Assembly: GCF_002835735.1 (NCBI RefSeq)
Contig: NZ_PISD01000001.1
Location: 1 to 64,000, forward strand
DNA from: Cytobacillus horneckiae
GTDB lineage: Bacteria > Bacillota > Bacilli > Bacillales > Cytobacillaceae
DNA length: 64,000 bases
Reading direction: 5' to 3'
In this document: positions 34,238 through 44,338 of the stretch, in pieces
Layout of the letters: every line of letters starts with the position of its first letter
Numbering within the stretch: position 1 is the first letter of the stretch
The notes under the pieces: model-generated
The model's input: the letters and a program-made list of their open reading frames with translations, nothing else
Database searches by the model: none
Told to the model about the DNA's origin: nothing
Translations under genes and position numbers: made by a program

Positions 34238-35095
34238 TTAATTATTTTTAATTAGTTTTTTCTCCAGCAATTCAACTAGCTGATACATAATGGTTGCAAG
34301 TACAGCAATAACAAGTAAGGAAAGCATAACTAATGTAAAATTGAATACTTGAAAACCGTATATAATCATGTAGCCCAGTCCTTTGGAGGCAACGAGGAAT
34401 TCTCCTACGATTACTCCAACCCAAGATAATCCGACATTAACTTTCAGTGTTGAAATGATAACTGGGAAGGAAGAAGGGAGAATGGCTTCCTTAAAGATTT
34501 GATATCTCGTTCCGCCAAAGGTTTGCAGTACTTTTATATAGTTTGGATCCAATTCTCTAAATGATGTATACACAACAATCGTCGTAATAATAACTGAAAT
34601 AATTGTTCCCATTGCTACAATGGAAGTAAAACTCGGGCCAAGAGCGACAATTAAGATTGGTCCAAGAGCGACCTTTGGCATGCTATTTAGAACGACTAAA
34701 TATGGATCGAGTATTTTTGAAAGCATTGGTGACCACCATAAAAGGGCAGCAAGCAGTGTTCCTAGTATAGTTCCCAATATAAAACCGAGAATAGTTTCGG
34801 ATAAAGTAAAGCTTAAATCAAATAACAATGAGCCATCTTGTATTTTATCAATAAAAAGCGCCCATACTTTTGAAGGGGAGCTGAAGATTAATGGATCAAT
34901 CCACCGCAGTTTGCTGGCAATTTCCCAGCCAGCAAAAACAAAAATGAAAATTAATATTTGATAAAATCTTACCCATATTTTTTCTCTATTTAATGAACGA
35001 AGATATTCTTTATGAAGAAGTTCAGTATTGTTCTTCGGGTTCAATGGACTCCAACTCCTTCCATATTGTTTGGAAAATAGTAGAGTATGATTCAT
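34238..35095 (-). CDS. ytlD: ABC transporter permease (nitrate/sulfonate/taurine class)
   Basis: The 285-residue protein has a binding-protein-dependent permease domain with the EAA loop [29 protein letters not shown]-type segment near residues 178-206 and about six hydrophobic helices. It pairs with the ATPase and lipoprotein genes upstream, as in B. subtilis ytlA-ytlC-ytlD. ATG 35095 follows AAGGAA and lies inside the ATPase gene, an overlap of 74 bases. The substrate is unknown. Confidence 0.88.
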   Translation of the reverse strand: MNHTLLFSKQYGRSWSPLNPKNNTELLHKEYLRSLNREKIWVRFYQILIFIFVFAGWEIASKLRWIDPLIFSSPSKVWALFIDKIQDGSLLFDLSFTLSETILGFILGTILGTLLAALLWWSPMLSKILDPYLVVLNSMPKVALGPILIVALGPSFTSIVAMGTIISVIITTIVVYTSFRELDPNYIKVLQTFGGTRYQIFKEAILPSSFPVIISTLKVNVGLSWVGVIVGEFLVASKGLGYMIIYGFQVFNFTLVMLSLLVIAVLATIMYQLVELLEKKLIKNN

Positions 35096-35801
35096 GGTTC
35101 CTTGCCTGAAAAGGAGTCAGTTCTCTTAGCTCTTTAGGAATGTGAAACGTTTTATGGATGTGTCCTGGACTAGGTGAAAATAAAAATACTCTGTCGCTCA
35201 TTGCGATTGCTTCACCAATATCATGCGTAACTAGAATCGCCGTTTTATTAAATGCCTTTAATGTATTTGAAACGAGATCCTCCAGATTTAACTTCGTCTG
35301 ATAATCCAGTGCTGAAAAGGGTTCATCAAGCATAAGAAGCTTTGGTTCAGTCGCTAAAGTGCGGACAAGTGCTACCCTTTGCCTCATTCCTCCAGACAGC
35401 TGTTTAGGAAAAAGAGAATCCACATTTTTTAATCCAATTTGTTCTAATAAATTCCGGGCATAATCGATTTTATCTTTCTTTAAGTTATGGCTTATTTTGA
35501 GTCCAAGAAGGATATTTTCTTCAATGGTCTTCCACGGGAATAAATAATCCTGCTGCAGCATATAGCCAATTTCATTATCAATTGTTCCCACCTTTTTTCC
35601 TTCGAGCTGAGCGGTACCTGAAGTCGGTGTAATTAGTCCGGCAATAATGGATAGCAAGGTGGTTTTACCACATCCACTTGGTCCTAGGAAGGAAACGAAT
35701 TCTCCTTCAGCTACATCAAGTGTGATATTGGAGAGGGCAGTTACAGCACTTTTTTTTGTAAAATAAGTATGGTAAACATCGTCAACTTTGAGAAATTCCA
35801 T
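35022..35801 (-). CDS. ytlC: ABC transporter ATP-binding protein (nitrate/sulfonate/taurine class)
   Basis: The 259-residue ATPase shows Walker [10 protein letters not shown] (about 41-49), the Q-loop LQQDYLFPW, the signature [11 protein letters not shown], Walker [13 protein letters not shown] and the switch histidine THD. It drives import through the YtlD permease. I start at ATG 35801 after GAGGAGACC; a longer frame reaches 35834. Confidence 0.92.
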   Translation of the reverse strand: MEFLKVDDVYHTYFTKKSAVTALSNITLDVAEGEFVSFLGPSGCGKTTLLSIIAGLITPTSGTAQLEGKKVGTIDNEIGYMLQQDYLFPWKTIEENILLGLKISHNLKKDKIDYARNLLEQIGLKNVDSLFPKQLSGGMRQRVALVRTLATEPKLLMLDEPFSALDYQTKLNLEDLVSNTLKAFNKTAILVTHDIGEAIAMSDRVFLFSPSPGHIHKTFHIPKELRELTPFQARNHESYSTIFQTIWKELESIEPEEQY

Positions 35802-35903
35802 TTTGCGGTCTCCTCTTTCCTTATTGGTATACAATCACCTTGTAAAACCAATAGAATAGGAGCCAACGTTTGAGTGATAATGACAAACGCCAGCTCATTT
35901 TAG

Positions 35904-36902
35904 TTATTCATCCATAACATTTTCAGCGATGGATGTATTCACAAGTGTTTCATAATCAATGCGTTGAGGAAGCTCACCAGCTTCATCCATAATGTTTTGC
36001 AAATTCTCCCATTCCTCTTGATCTAAGATAGGGTTCGTTGCAAACGATCCTTGGCTCTTATATCTTTCAACTGACATTTCAATAATGTCTAGATCGGTGT
36101 TATCGAAATAGCCTTGAATAGCTTCTGCTGTCTCTTCCGCACTATGTGAGTCAACCCATTGCTGAGCTTTATAAATGGCTCTAGTAAACTTCTCAGCAGT
36201 CTCTGGATTTTCTTTTAAGTAGCTATCTTTTGACATATAGACAGTGTAAGGCAGGTTTCCTGACTCTACTCCAAATGAAGCAACAATATGACCAATTCCT
36301 TCTTTTTCAAATACGCTGGCTGTCGGCTCAAAGAGCTGTACAAATTCGCCTGTGCCAGAAGAGAATGCAGGTGCGATATTAGCAAAATCAACATTTTGGA
36401 TTAAATTTAAATCTGCATGAGGGTCAATTCCATGCTTCTTTAATGCGAATTCACCTGCCATTTGAGGCATTCCGCCTTTTCGTTGGCCAAGGAAGGTACT
36501 ATCTTTTAAAAGATCCCATGAAAAATCGTCAATTTTCTCACGTGAGACAAGAAAGGTTCCGTCTGTTTGTGTAAGCTGAGCAAAGTTGATGATTGGATCA
36601 TTTGCTCCTTGAGCATTAACATAGATAGAAGTTTCAGAACCAACGAGGGCAACGTCAATCCCGTCTGATAGCAAGGCAGTCATTGTTTTATCGCCGCCTG
36701 CGGTCGTTGTTAATGTAATATCAAGACCTTCCTCTTCAAAAAAACCTTTTTCTATGGCAACATATTGGGGAGCATAGAAGATAGAGCGTGTCACTTCACC
36801 TATACGAACTTTCGTGACATCATCCTTGCCGCAAGCAGCAATTGGTATGATAAGAATGGTGATAAGAAATAGAGCAAAGCTGATTTTAAACCATTTTTTC
36901 AT
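35904..36902 (-). CDS. ytlA: ABC transporter substrate-binding lipoprotein (SsuA/NMT1-like)
   Basis: The 332-residue protein has a signal peptide with lipobox IAAC (Cys24) and the NMT1/THI5-like binding fold, visible in APQYVAIEKGFFEEEGLDIT (about 45-64). Such proteins bind sulfonates, nitrate or pyrimidine precursors of thiamine; no TPP riboswitch or S-box is seen upstream, so the ligand stays open. It heads the ytlA-ytlC-ytlD operon on the minus strand. Confidence 0.88.
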   Translation of the reverse strand: MKKWFKISFALFLITILIIPIAACGKDDVTKVRIGEVTRSIFYAPQYVAIEKGFFEEEGLDITLTTTAGGDKTMTALLSDGIDVALVGSETSIYVNAQGANDPIINFAQLTQTDGTFLVSREKIDDFSWDLLKDSTFLGQRKGGMPQMAGEFALKKHGIDPHADLNLIQNVDFANIAPAFSSGTGEFVQLFEPTASVFEKEGIGHIVASFGVESGNLPYTVYMSKDSYLKENPETAEKFTRAIYKAQQWVDSHSAEETAEAIQGYFDNTDLDIIEMSVERYKSQGSFATNPILDQEEWENLQNIMDEAGELPQRIDYETLVNTSIAENVMDE

Positions 36903-37014
36903 CGGTCGAACCTCCCAAATAAAGAAATCTGTTTTAAGCGCCTAAATTATCGTATGAAGGTGCAAAAAATGTGTGATAGCCTATAAAAAATATTTAGAGA
37001 AGAGGTGAGCTTTT

Positions 37015-37791
37015 TTGACAATTATTACAGACAGATGGAAATTCCCATCTCCGCATCCAGAAATCGAGTTATCAGTAATTACATATATGGCCGGCGGCTT
37101 AAAGGTCAAAGGGTTATTAGCAGAACCAAAGAATGATAAGAAATACGATGGCTTTTTGTATTTGCGTGGGGGCATCAAGAACGTGGGGAAGGTTCGTCCA
37201 GGCAGAATCGTTCAATTTGCATCCCAAGGCTTTATCGTTTTTGCCCCTTTTTATCAGGGAAATCAAGGAGGAGAAGGAAATGAAGACTTTGCTGGTGACG
37301 ATCGCGAAGATGCATTTGCAGGTTTTCGTTTGCTGCAATCACATGAAAGAGTAAAGAACGTTCACATTTTTGGCTTTTCAAGAGGAGGGGTAATGGCACT
37401 ATTAACTGGTATACATGAACTAGAGGCTGCATCCATTGTGACATGGGGGGGTGTGAGCGATATGTTTCTCACATATGAAGAACGGAAAGACCTTCGCAGA
37501 ATGATGAAAAGAGTCATTGGCGGTACGCCTAATAAATATCCAGAAAGATATGAATATCGGACACCGCTATATGAATTAGATCGGCTGGATGCCAATGTAC
37601 TTATTATTCATGGAGCAAAGGACCAAAATGTTTCTGTTGAACATGCCTATCGACTTGAAAAAAGGCTTAAAGAATTAAATAAAAATGTAGAAACGTGGTA
37701 CTTTCATGAATTTACACATTATTTCCCTCCAGCAATTAATCGAAAAATCGTCCGTGATTTAGCAAACTGGATGAAAAAACAAACTGAATAG
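37015..37791 (+). CDS. ytmA: S9-family alpha/beta hydrolase YtmA
   Basis: The 258-residue prolyl-oligopeptidase-like hydrolase has the nucleophile elbow GFSRGG (about 120-125), and late Asp (HGAKDQNVS) and His (EFTHYF) candidates for the triad. It is a likely esterase or peptidase of unknown substrate. The start is TTG 37015 with AGAGGTGAGC before it. It diverges from the ytlA operon. Confidence 0.88.
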   Translation: MTIITDRWKFPSPHPEIELSVITYMAGGLKVKGLLAEPKNDKKYDGFLYLRGGIKNVGKVRPGRIVQFASQGFIVFAPFYQGNQGGEGNEDFAGDDREDAFAGFRLLQSHERVKNVHIFGFSRGGVMALLTGIHELEAASIVTWGGVSDMFLTYEERKDLRRMMKRVIGGTPNKYPERYEYRTPLYELDRLDANVLIIHGAKDQNVSVEHAYRLEKRLKELNKNVETWYFHEFTHYFPPAINRKIVRDLANWMKKQTE

Positions 37792-37859
37792 ACAGCTTTA
37801 TCGTTTTGTAAATCTGAGATAGAATAATAATAAAAAGCTTAAAGAGGAGCGGATATACG

Positions 37860-38102
37860 ATGGGTATGCCATTGGAATTAAACACGATGATAGTAACAAA
37901 AGGAAATGAAGTCCGATTAGATGAGAATTATTTTTCACTAACAAAAAATGGATATCGCTTATACCCAATCGATATACCTGTGGAAGTAAAGAAAACAAGA
38001 GACGGGGAATTAAGCGGTATGGGTATTATTCGTAAGGTAGAAATGGAGAATGAAACAACGACAATTAAGTACCAGCTTATATCTTTGAAATCTTCAAACT
38101 AA
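37860..38102 (+). CDS. ytmB: Conserved small protein YtmB (DUF2584)
   Basis: The 80-residue protein begins MGMPLELNTMIVTKGNEVRL and closely follows the pattern of B. subtilis YtmB, a DUF2584 beta-rich protein of unknown function. AAAGAGGAGCGG precedes the ATG. It follows ytmA by 68 bases, as in B. subtilis. Confidence 0.88.
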   Translation: MGMPLELNTMIVTKGNEVRLDENYFSLTKNGYRLYPIDIPVEVKKTRDGELSGMGIIRKVEMENETTTIKYQLISLKSSN

Positions 38103-38109
38103 CTAATGG

Positions 38110-38136
38110 GCAGCAATCGCTAAGATTGCTGCTTTA
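38110..38136 (+). terminator. Terminator of ytmB
   Basis: GCAGCAATC pairs with GATTGCTGC, followed by TTTAATA, eight bases after the stop. Confidence 0.8.
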
Positions 38137-38163
38137 ATAGTTAATTCCTAGTGTAATCAGTAA

Positions 38164-38280
38164 TATCTCTGTGAAGGGCGAGAAATAGGAGTGCTCCATG
38201 AAGATAAACCGGTTATATCTCTGTGAAGCGCAGGAAAAAAGAGTGCTTAACGAAGATAAAGTGGTTTTATCTCTGTGAAG
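38164..38280. repeat. 52-bp imperfect tandem repeat, 2.25 copies
   Basis: TATCTCTGTGAAG starts at 38164, 38216 and 38268, exactly 52 bases apart. The intervening sequence also matches in part (GAGTGCT... and GAAGATAAA...GGTT). It fills the space between the convergent ytmB and pckA genes. No coding potential is seen. Confidence 0.85.
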
Positions 38281-38372
38281 CATAAACGACTTCGGCAGAA
38301 AAAAGAAGTACCTTAATGTGTCCTCTTGCAACTAATCAGATATAGCAGTAGCCTACCTTACACTTCAATCAA

Positions 38373-38402
38373 CAAAAAAACGGCAATCATAAAGATTACC
38401 GT
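38373..38402 (-). terminator. Terminator of pckA
   Basis: On the minus strand ACGGTAATC pairs with GATTGCCGT (one G-U pair) and is followed by seven T. Confidence 0.92.
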
Positions 38403-38419
38403 CGTCATATTTAGATAAT

Positions 38420-40003
38420 TTAAGCGATAGGGCCGCCTTTTTCTCCGATTTCAGCAGAGATATTACCGAATTTCTTGAAGTTTTCGCGGAATTGACCAGC
38501 AAGCACTTTTGCTTTTGCTTCATAGTCTGCTTGGTCAGCCCAAGTTTTGTTTGGAAGAAGTACTTCGTCAGGTACACCTGTTACATGTAAAGGAATATCC
38601 AATCCAAAGATTTGATCTTTTACTGTTTCTACATTGTTTAGTTCGCCTTCTAGTGCAGCTTCAACCATTGCACGAGTATAAGCGAGTTTCATACGGCTTC
38701 CGACACCGTATTCTCCACCAGTCCAGCCAGTGTTAACAAGGAATACTCTCGCATTGTGCTCGTCGATTTTCTTACCAAGCATTTCAGCATATTCTTGTGC
38801 TGGAAGCGGTAAGAATGGAGAGCCAAAGCATGTTGAGAAAGTTGCTTGAGGTGAAGTAATTCCACGCTCAGTTCCAGCAAGCTTGGAAGTGTAGCCGCTT
38901 AAGAAGTGGTACATTGCTTGCTCTTTCGTTAATTTTGAAATTGGAGGCAATACGCCTGACGCATCTGCAGTTAAGAAAATAATCGTGTTTGGATGACCTG
39001 CAATACTAGGGTCAACAATATTATCAATTGCTTGTAATTGATAAGCGGCACGAGTATTCTCTGTTAATGTGTTATCAGAATAGTCAGCTACACGAGTTTC
39101 GTTGTTAAGAACAACATTCTCAAGGACAGCGCCAAAGCGAATGGCATCGAAAATTTGCGGTTCTTTTTCGCGAGTTAAGTCGATGCATTTTGCATAGCAG
39201 CCGCCTTCGATATTGAATACGCCATTAGGTGACCATCCGTGCTCGTCATCACCAATTAGGCGGCGATTTGTATCTGCAGACAATGTTGTTTTACCGGTAC
39301 CAGAAAGGCCGAAGAATAAAGCTACATCGCCTTCACGGCCAACATTTGCAGAACAGTGCATTGGAAGAATGCCGTTTTCTGGTAACATATAGTTCATCAC
39401 AGAGAAAATTGATTTTTTCATTTCTCCTGCATATTCAGTCCCGCCGATTAAAACGATGCGACGTTCAAAGGAAACGATAATGAAAGTTTCTGATTTAGTA
39501 CCATCAACTGCTGGGTCAGCCTTAAAGTTTGGAGCTGAAATCACAGTGAATTCTGATTCGTGGTTGATTAATTCATCTTCTGCAGGGCGAATGAACAATT
39601 GGTGTGCAAAAAGGTTGTGCCAAGCATATTCATTAATTACTTGGATTGGCATGCGATGCTTTTTATCTGCACCAGCAAATCCTTTGAATACGAATACTTC
39701 ATTTTTCTCTTTTAAGAAAGCAATGACTTTATTGTAAAGGTTATTGAAGGCTTCTTCTGAAATTGGCTGATTGACGCTTCCCCAGTCAATTTTATCCTTT
39801 GAGCTAGCTTCTTCAACGATGTATTTATCTTTAGGTGAACGGCCCGTATATTTACCAGTAGTAGCACGTACTGCACCAGTTGAAGTAAGTACACCCTCAT
39901 TGCGGTTTAACACTTTTTCTACTAGTTGAGGAACAGATAATTGAACTTGGATGTTTTCGCCTTTAAGTAAATCATTTAACTCAGTTATCGATACAGAATT
40001 CAT
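38420..40003 (-). CDS. pckA: Phosphoenolpyruvate carboxykinase (ATP)
   Basis: PckA makes phosphoenolpyruvate from oxaloacetate and ATP, the first step of gluconeogenesis. The 527-residue protein has [14 protein letters not shown] (kinase-1a P-loop, about 237-250), the kinase-2 segment [10 protein letters not shown] and the Arg-rich substrate region GRSPKDKY. I start at ATG 40003 after AAGGAAGG; the frame is open to 40057. It is divergent from metK as in B. subtilis. In that species CcpN represses it; I could not confirm such a site. Confidence 0.95.
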   Translation of the reverse strand: MNSVSITELNDLLKGENIQVQLSVPQLVEKVLNRNEGVLTSTGAVRATTGKYTGRSPKDKYIVEEASSKDKIDWGSVNQPISEEAFNNLYNKVIAFLKEKNEVFVFKGFAGADKKHRMPIQVINEYAWHNLFAHQLFIRPAEDELINHESEFTVISAPNFKADPAVDGTKSETFIIVSFERRIVLIGGTEYAGEMKKSIFSVMNYMLPENGILPMHCSANVGREGDVALFFGLSGTGKTTLSADTNRRLIGDDEHGWSPNGVFNIEGGCYAKCIDLTREKEPQIFDAIRFGAVLENVVLNNETRVADYSDNTLTENTRAAYQLQAIDNIVDPSIAGHPNTIIFLTADASGVLPPISKLTKEQAMYHFLSGYTSKLAGTERGITSPQATFSTCFGSPFLPLPAQEYAEMLGKKIDEHNARVFLVNTGWTGGEYGVGSRMKLAYTRAMVEAALEGELNNVETVKDQIFGLDIPLHVTGVPDEVLLPNKTWADQADYEAKAKVLAGQFRENFKKFGNISAEIGEKGGPIA

Positions 40004-40389
40004 CTGATGAATACCTTCCTTTATAAAAATTATTTTTGAAAGAGATGTGCATCTCAAAATTTGAATGTGATTTCTTCAAAAATAGTATAACACATTAATT
40101 TATATAATCTATACTATTTCGTGGATTTTTCTACAATTAATGAAATTGTCACAAATTCAAATGCGGTATTCATTATAAATAGATTTTGCTTCTTTTTAAA
40201 GGGTAATTCAAAAATTTAATGTAAATTTTGTTATATATAAGGAAATGATTTTTTTTATTTGAAGATGCTTTGCGATTAAAACTGTAGGAAAATCCTTATT
40301 TTTTTCTAACAATTTTTGTTACATCCATAGAAATAGCGAAAAATAATTGACTAGAACGTTTCTGTAAGTTATGATGAATCCTTGAACGG
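40004..40389. other. AT-rich spacer between pckA and the metK riboswitch
   Basis: These roughly 390 bases contain the divergent promoters of pckA and the metK leader. The sequence is AT-rich with long T and A tracts, and I see no further gene, repeat or RNA motif in it. Confidence 0.6.
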
Positions 40390-40525
40390 ATACTCTCTTA
40401 TCCCGAGCTGGTGGAGGGACAGGCCCTATGAAACCCAGCAACCTGCCAACTTTATTTATGAGCAAAGGTGCTAACCTGATGCAAGGATAAATAATGTATG
40501 ATCCTTGATCGATAAGAGTGAAAGG
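40390..40525 (+). ncRNA. SAM-I (S-box) riboswitch upstream of metK
   Basis: The P1 stem CTCTTATC (40395-40402) pairs with GATAAGAG (40511-40518). Between them lie the S-box core elements GGTGGAGGGAC, GGCCCTATGAAACCC, GCAACC and AAGGTGCTAACC. Binding of S-adenosylmethionine stabilises P1 and lets the downstream terminator form, so metK is expressed when SAM is low. Confidence 0.97.
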
Positions 40526-40544
40526 CGCGAATCAGTTTGTTTTC

Positions 40545-40577
40545 AACCTTTTCACTATAATGGGGAAGGTTTTTTTG
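40545..40577 (+). terminator. SAM-riboswitch-controlled terminator
   Basis: AACCTTTTC and GGGGAAGGTT form a hairpin followed by TTTTTTTG, 27 bases after the riboswitch P1. It ends the leader when SAM is bound. The remaining 262 bases to metK contain a small hairpin (GGCTGG/CCAGTC near 40795) and nothing else that I recognise. Confidence 0.9.
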
Positions 40578-40839
40578 TATGCCCAGGATAGTTGATTGGA
40601 ATTGAATGGGATGAGCGACTTTTGGAATGTACTATTTATGAAAGTTAGAAGGAATTTATTACAGTCTATTCCCAATATACCAAGTTAACGCATAGGTTAT
40701 TAAGGGTATAGAAAAATGCCAAACCTTCTTCATAAATGTCTATGTTTAATTCATACTACTAAGGGAATGAGTTCCGTATCAAAAACTCGAGGCTGGAAAA
40801 TGCCAGTCTTGTTTATTCGATAAATAAGGAGGAAATCAG

Positions 40840-42039
40840 ATGTCAACAAAACGTAGATTGTTTACTTCTGAATCAGTAACTGAAGGTCATCCGGATAAAG
40901 TTAGTGACCAAATTTCTGATGCTATTTTAGACGCAATTTTATCACATGATGCAAACGCAAGGGTTGCTGCAGAAACATCTGTAACAACAGGTTTGGTTCT
41001 TGTTGCGGGTGAAATAACTACATCCACATATGTAGATATTCCAAAAATCGTTCGTGAAACTATTAAGGAAATCGGTTATACTCGCGCGAAATATGGTTTT
41101 GATTCAGAAACATGTGCAGTATTAACTTCAATTGATGAACAGTCTGCTGATATTGCTATGGGTGTTGACCAGGCATTGGAAGCACGCGAAGGACAAATGA
41201 GTGACGCTGAAATTGAAGCAATTGGCGCTGGGGACCAAGGGTTAATGTTTGGTTTTGCATGCAATGAAACAAAAGAGCTTATGCCTCTTCCTATTTCATT
41301 AGCGCATAAATTATCACGCCGTTTAGCTGAAGTACGTAAAGAAGAAATTCTTCCGTACCTTCGTCCGGACGGAAAAACACAAGTAACAGTAGAGTATGAT
41401 GAGAATAATAAACCTGTTCGCATTGATACGATTGTTATTTCAACACAGCATCATCCTGAAATTAGCCTAGAGCAAATTCAGCGTAACCTTAAGGAACATG
41501 TAATCAATCCAGTTGTCCCAGCTGAACTTATTGATGAAAATACAAAATACTTCATCAATCCGACAGGCCGTTTTGTAATCGGCGGACCTCAAGGAGATGC
41601 GGGCTTAACAGGACGTAAAATTATTGTAGATACTTACGGTGGATACGCTCGTCATGGCGGGGGTGCCTTCTCTGGTAAGGATCCGACTAAAGTTGACCGT
41701 TCAGCAGCCTATGCAGCTCGTTATGTTGCCAAAAACCTTGTTGCTGCAGGATTAGCAGATAAAGTGGAAGTTCAGCTTGCATACGCAATTGGTGTCGCAC
41801 AGCCAGTTTCCATTTCTGTTGATACATTCGGTACTGGTAAAGTGAGTGAGGACGTATTAGTTGAAGTAATTAGAAATAACTTCGATTTACGTCCAGCTGG
41901 CATTATTAAAATGCTTGACCTTCGTCGCCCAATATACAAACAAACAGCTGCATACGGACATTTTGGCCGTACAGATGTAGACCTTCCTTGGGAACGTACT
42001 GACAAAGCAGATGTACTGCGCACAGAAGCATTGAAATAA
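40840..42039 (+). CDS. metK: S-adenosylmethionine synthetase
   Basis: MetK makes SAM from methionine and ATP. The 399-residue protein has [17 protein letters not shown] (about 15-31), the hexapeptide GAGDQG (about 126-131) and [16 protein letters not shown] (about 271-286). AAGGAGGAAAT precedes the ATG. It is controlled by the SAM-I riboswitch upstream. Length is standard. Confidence 0.98.
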   Translation: MSTKRRLFTSESVTEGHPDKVSDQISDAILDAILSHDANARVAAETSVTTGLVLVAGEITTSTYVDIPKIVRETIKEIGYTRAKYGFDSETCAVLTSIDEQSADIAMGVDQALEAREGQMSDAEIEAIGAGDQGLMFGFACNETKELMPLPISLAHKLSRRLAEVRKEEILPYLRPDGKTQVTVEYDENNKPVRIDTIVISTQHHPEISLEQIQRNLKEHVINPVVPAELIDENTKYFINPTGRFVIGGPQGDAGLTGRKIIVDTYGGYARHGGGAFSGKDPTKVDRSAAYAARYVAKNLVAAGLADKVEVQLAYAIGVAQPVSISVDTFGTGKVSEDVLVEVIRNNFDLRPAGIIKMLDLRRPIYKQTAAYGHFGRTDVDLPWERTDKADVLRTEALK

Positions 42040-42053
42040 AAGAATGGTAAAAT

Positions 42054-42092
42054 GCGGAAGTTACATTTAAATTGTAACTTCCGCGTTTTTTA
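42054..42092 (+). terminator. Terminator of metK
   Basis: GCGGAAGTTACA pairs perfectly with TGTAACTTCCGC, followed by GTTTTTT. Confidence 0.95.
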
Positions 42093-42399
42093 TGTCGTCT
42101 TATTTAAAGTGGAAGCAAACGACTGAATGTGAAAAGTGAGGCAGGCGACAATCGCCCCCATGATATCAAGTGTTATCGTATGAAACAATCTGTTTATTAT
42201 CATTATATTTAGATAAGACTGACAGTAACGATTCCTTTATTTTCCCGATACAATTTTTCTATCTTTGTACCAAGTTTTATGGAATAATGGTAATATTATT
42301 AAGTGTTTTTTACAGTAGTGAAAAATCTGTAGATGTTTTTTAAGATAACAGCTATGATATGTAAGTTAAAAGAATAAGATGAAGAAGGTGACGTACATA
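42093..42399. other. metK-asnB spacer
   Basis: About 300 AT-rich bases that must hold the asnB promoter. I see no further gene, repeat family or RNA class. Confidence 0.5.
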
Positions 42400-44301
42400 A
42401 TGTGTGGATTTATTGGTTGTGTACATGAAAAAGCACAGAATTATCGTGAAAATGAAAAACTGCAGTTTAAAAATATGAACGATATTATCACACATCGCGG
42501 GCCGGATGATGCCGGTTATTATTATGATGATCATATACAATTTGGTTTTCGCCGTTTAAGCATTATCGATATTGAAAGCGGCCATCAGCCATTAACTTAT
42601 GAAAACGAACGCTATTGGATTATTTTCAATGGTGAGGTTTACAACTATGTTGAACTTCGCGAGGAGCTTCTCGAAAAAGGATTAACTTTTGAAACAAGTT
42701 CTGATACAGAAGTAATCATTGCAATGTTCAGCCAGTACAGAGAGAAAGCGGTAGAAAAGCTCCGCGGAATGTTCTCTTTTGTTATTTGGGATAAACAAGA
42801 AGAAATGCTATTTGGCGCAAGAGACCCGTTTGGGATTAAGCCATTTTTCTATTTTGATGATGGTGAAAAAACGTTCTTTGCTTCCGAGAAGAAAAGCATC
42901 CTGCTCGCTCTAAAAAATGATGTGATTAATTATGAGGCGCTCCAACACTATATGACTTATCAATTTGTTCCTGAGCCGCTCACAATGTCAGAAGGCATTC
43001 ATAAGCTTGAGCCTGGTCATTATTTCACAAAGAAAATCGGCGGGAAAATGGAAATCAATCGTTATTGGAAAGCGAACTTCCATCCTGTCCAAAAGTCAGA
43101 GTCAGATTATATTAAAGAAATTCAAGAAGTTTTAATTGACTCAGTTAAAGTGCATATGCGCAGTGATGTACCGGTAGGCTCTTTCTTGTCTGGAGGTATT
43201 GATTCGTCAATCATCGCTTCTATTGCTAAACAATATCATCCATCGATTAAAACTTTCTCAGTGGGCTTTGAAAGAGATGGTTTTAGTGAGGTTGATGTAG
43301 CGAAGGAGACAGCTGATAAACTAGGTGTTGAAAATATTAGCTATATTATCAGTCCTGAGGAATATATGAATGAAGTGCCTAAAATTATGTGGCATACCGA
43401 TGATCCTTTAGCTGATCCGGCATGTGTTCCGCTTTATTTTGTTGCGAGAGAGGCACGCAAGCATGTAACAGTTGTTTTATCAGGCGAAGGTGCAGATGAG
43501 CTCTTCGGCGGCTATAATATTTATCGTGAACCGCAGGATTTGGAAATGTTTAATAAAATTCCGAAAGCGGGAAAATCGCTGCTTAGAGCAGTAGCGAAAA
43601 TTATGCCTGAGGGAATGAAAGGGAAAAGCTTTATCGAACGCGGTGTAACGCCAATGGAAGAACGTTATATTGGCAATGCAAAAATGTTCCTTGAGGATGA
43701 AAAACGCAAATTGCTTCATGTATACAATGAGAATGTCCATTATCTTGATATAACCAATCCGTTATATGCTGAAAGCAAAGGTTTTGACCCTGTCGATAGA
43801 ATGCAGTTTATCGATATCCACACTTGGATGCGTGGAGATATTCTCCTAAAAGCAGATAAAATGACGATGGCTCATTCTTTGGAATTACGTGTACCATTCC
43901 TTGATAAGGAGCTATTTAAAGTCGCTTCAAACATTCCTACAAGCTTAAAGACTGCTAATGGTACGACAAAGTATATTTTGCGTAAAGCAGCTGAAGGCAT
44001 TGTGCCAAGTCATGTATTGGATCGTAAAAAGCTTGGTTTCCCGGTGCCGATTCGCCACTGGTTAAAGGATGAAATGAACGATTGGGCTAAAACCATTATC
44101 AGAGAAAGCAATACGGAGCATTTAATTAATAAAGATTATGTATTAAGGCTTCTTGAAGACCATTGCCAGGATAAAGGCGATTATAGCCGTAAAATTTGGA
44201 CTGTTTTAATGTTTATGGTTTGGCATAGTGTGTATGTGGAGAAGAAATATAATTTTGAAGCAGAATATATTAAAGAATCATCTTTACAACCGCAGAAATA
44301 A
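42400..44301 (+). CDS. asnB: Asparagine synthase (glutamine-hydrolysing)
   Basis: AsnB forms asparagine from aspartate, glutamine and ATP. The mature N-terminus begins with the glutaminase Cys2 (MCGFIGC), followed by THRGPDD; the synthetase domain has the PP-loop SFLSGGIDSS (about 255-264). For that reason I start at ATG 42400 (633 residues, preceded by AAGAAGGTGA), since any N-terminal extension would bury the cysteine. Neighbour of metK as in B. subtilis. Confidence 0.95.
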   Translation: MCGFIGCVHEKAQNYRENEKLQFKNMNDIITHRGPDDAGYYYDDHIQFGFRRLSIIDIESGHQPLTYENERYWIIFNGEVYNYVELREELLEKGLTFETSSDTEVIIAMFSQYREKAVEKLRGMFSFVIWDKQEEMLFGARDPFGIKPFFYFDDGEKTFFASEKKSILLALKNDVINYEALQHYMTYQFVPEPLTMSEGIHKLEPGHYFTKKIGGKMEINRYWKANFHPVQKSESDYIKEIQEVLIDSVKVHMRSDVPVGSFLSGGIDSSIIASIAKQYHPSIKTFSVGFERDGFSEVDVAKETADKLGVENISYIISPEEYMNEVPKIMWHTDDPLADPACVPLYFVAREARKHVTVVLSGEGADELFGGYNIYREPQDLEMFNKIPKAGKSLLRAVAKIMPEGMKGKSFIERGVTPMEERYIGNAKMFLEDEKRKLLHVYNENVHYLDITNPLYAESKGFDPVDRMQFIDIHTWMRGDILLKADKMTMAHSLELRVPFLDKELFKVASNIPTSLKTANGTTKYILRKAAEGIVPSHVLDRKKLGFPVPIRHWLKDEMNDWAKTIIRESNTEHLINKDYVLRLLEDHCQDKGDYSRKIWTVLMFMVWHSVYVEKKYNFEAEYIKESSLQPQK

Positions 44302-44305
44302 TATG

Positions 44306-44338
44306 AAAAGAGCAGGGGAATGAAGCCCCTGCTCTTTT
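44306..44338. terminator. Bidirectional terminator between asnB and the C39-like gene
   Basis: AAAAGAGCAGGGG (44306-44318) pairs with CCCCTGCTCTTTT (44326-44338), giving T runs on both strands between convergent genes. Confidence 0.93.

Noticed and set aside
36903-37014. TPP riboswitch or S-box upstream of the ytlA operon
   Set aside because: The 112 bases show neither the THI-box core nor the S-box signatures, so substrate cannot be inferred that way.
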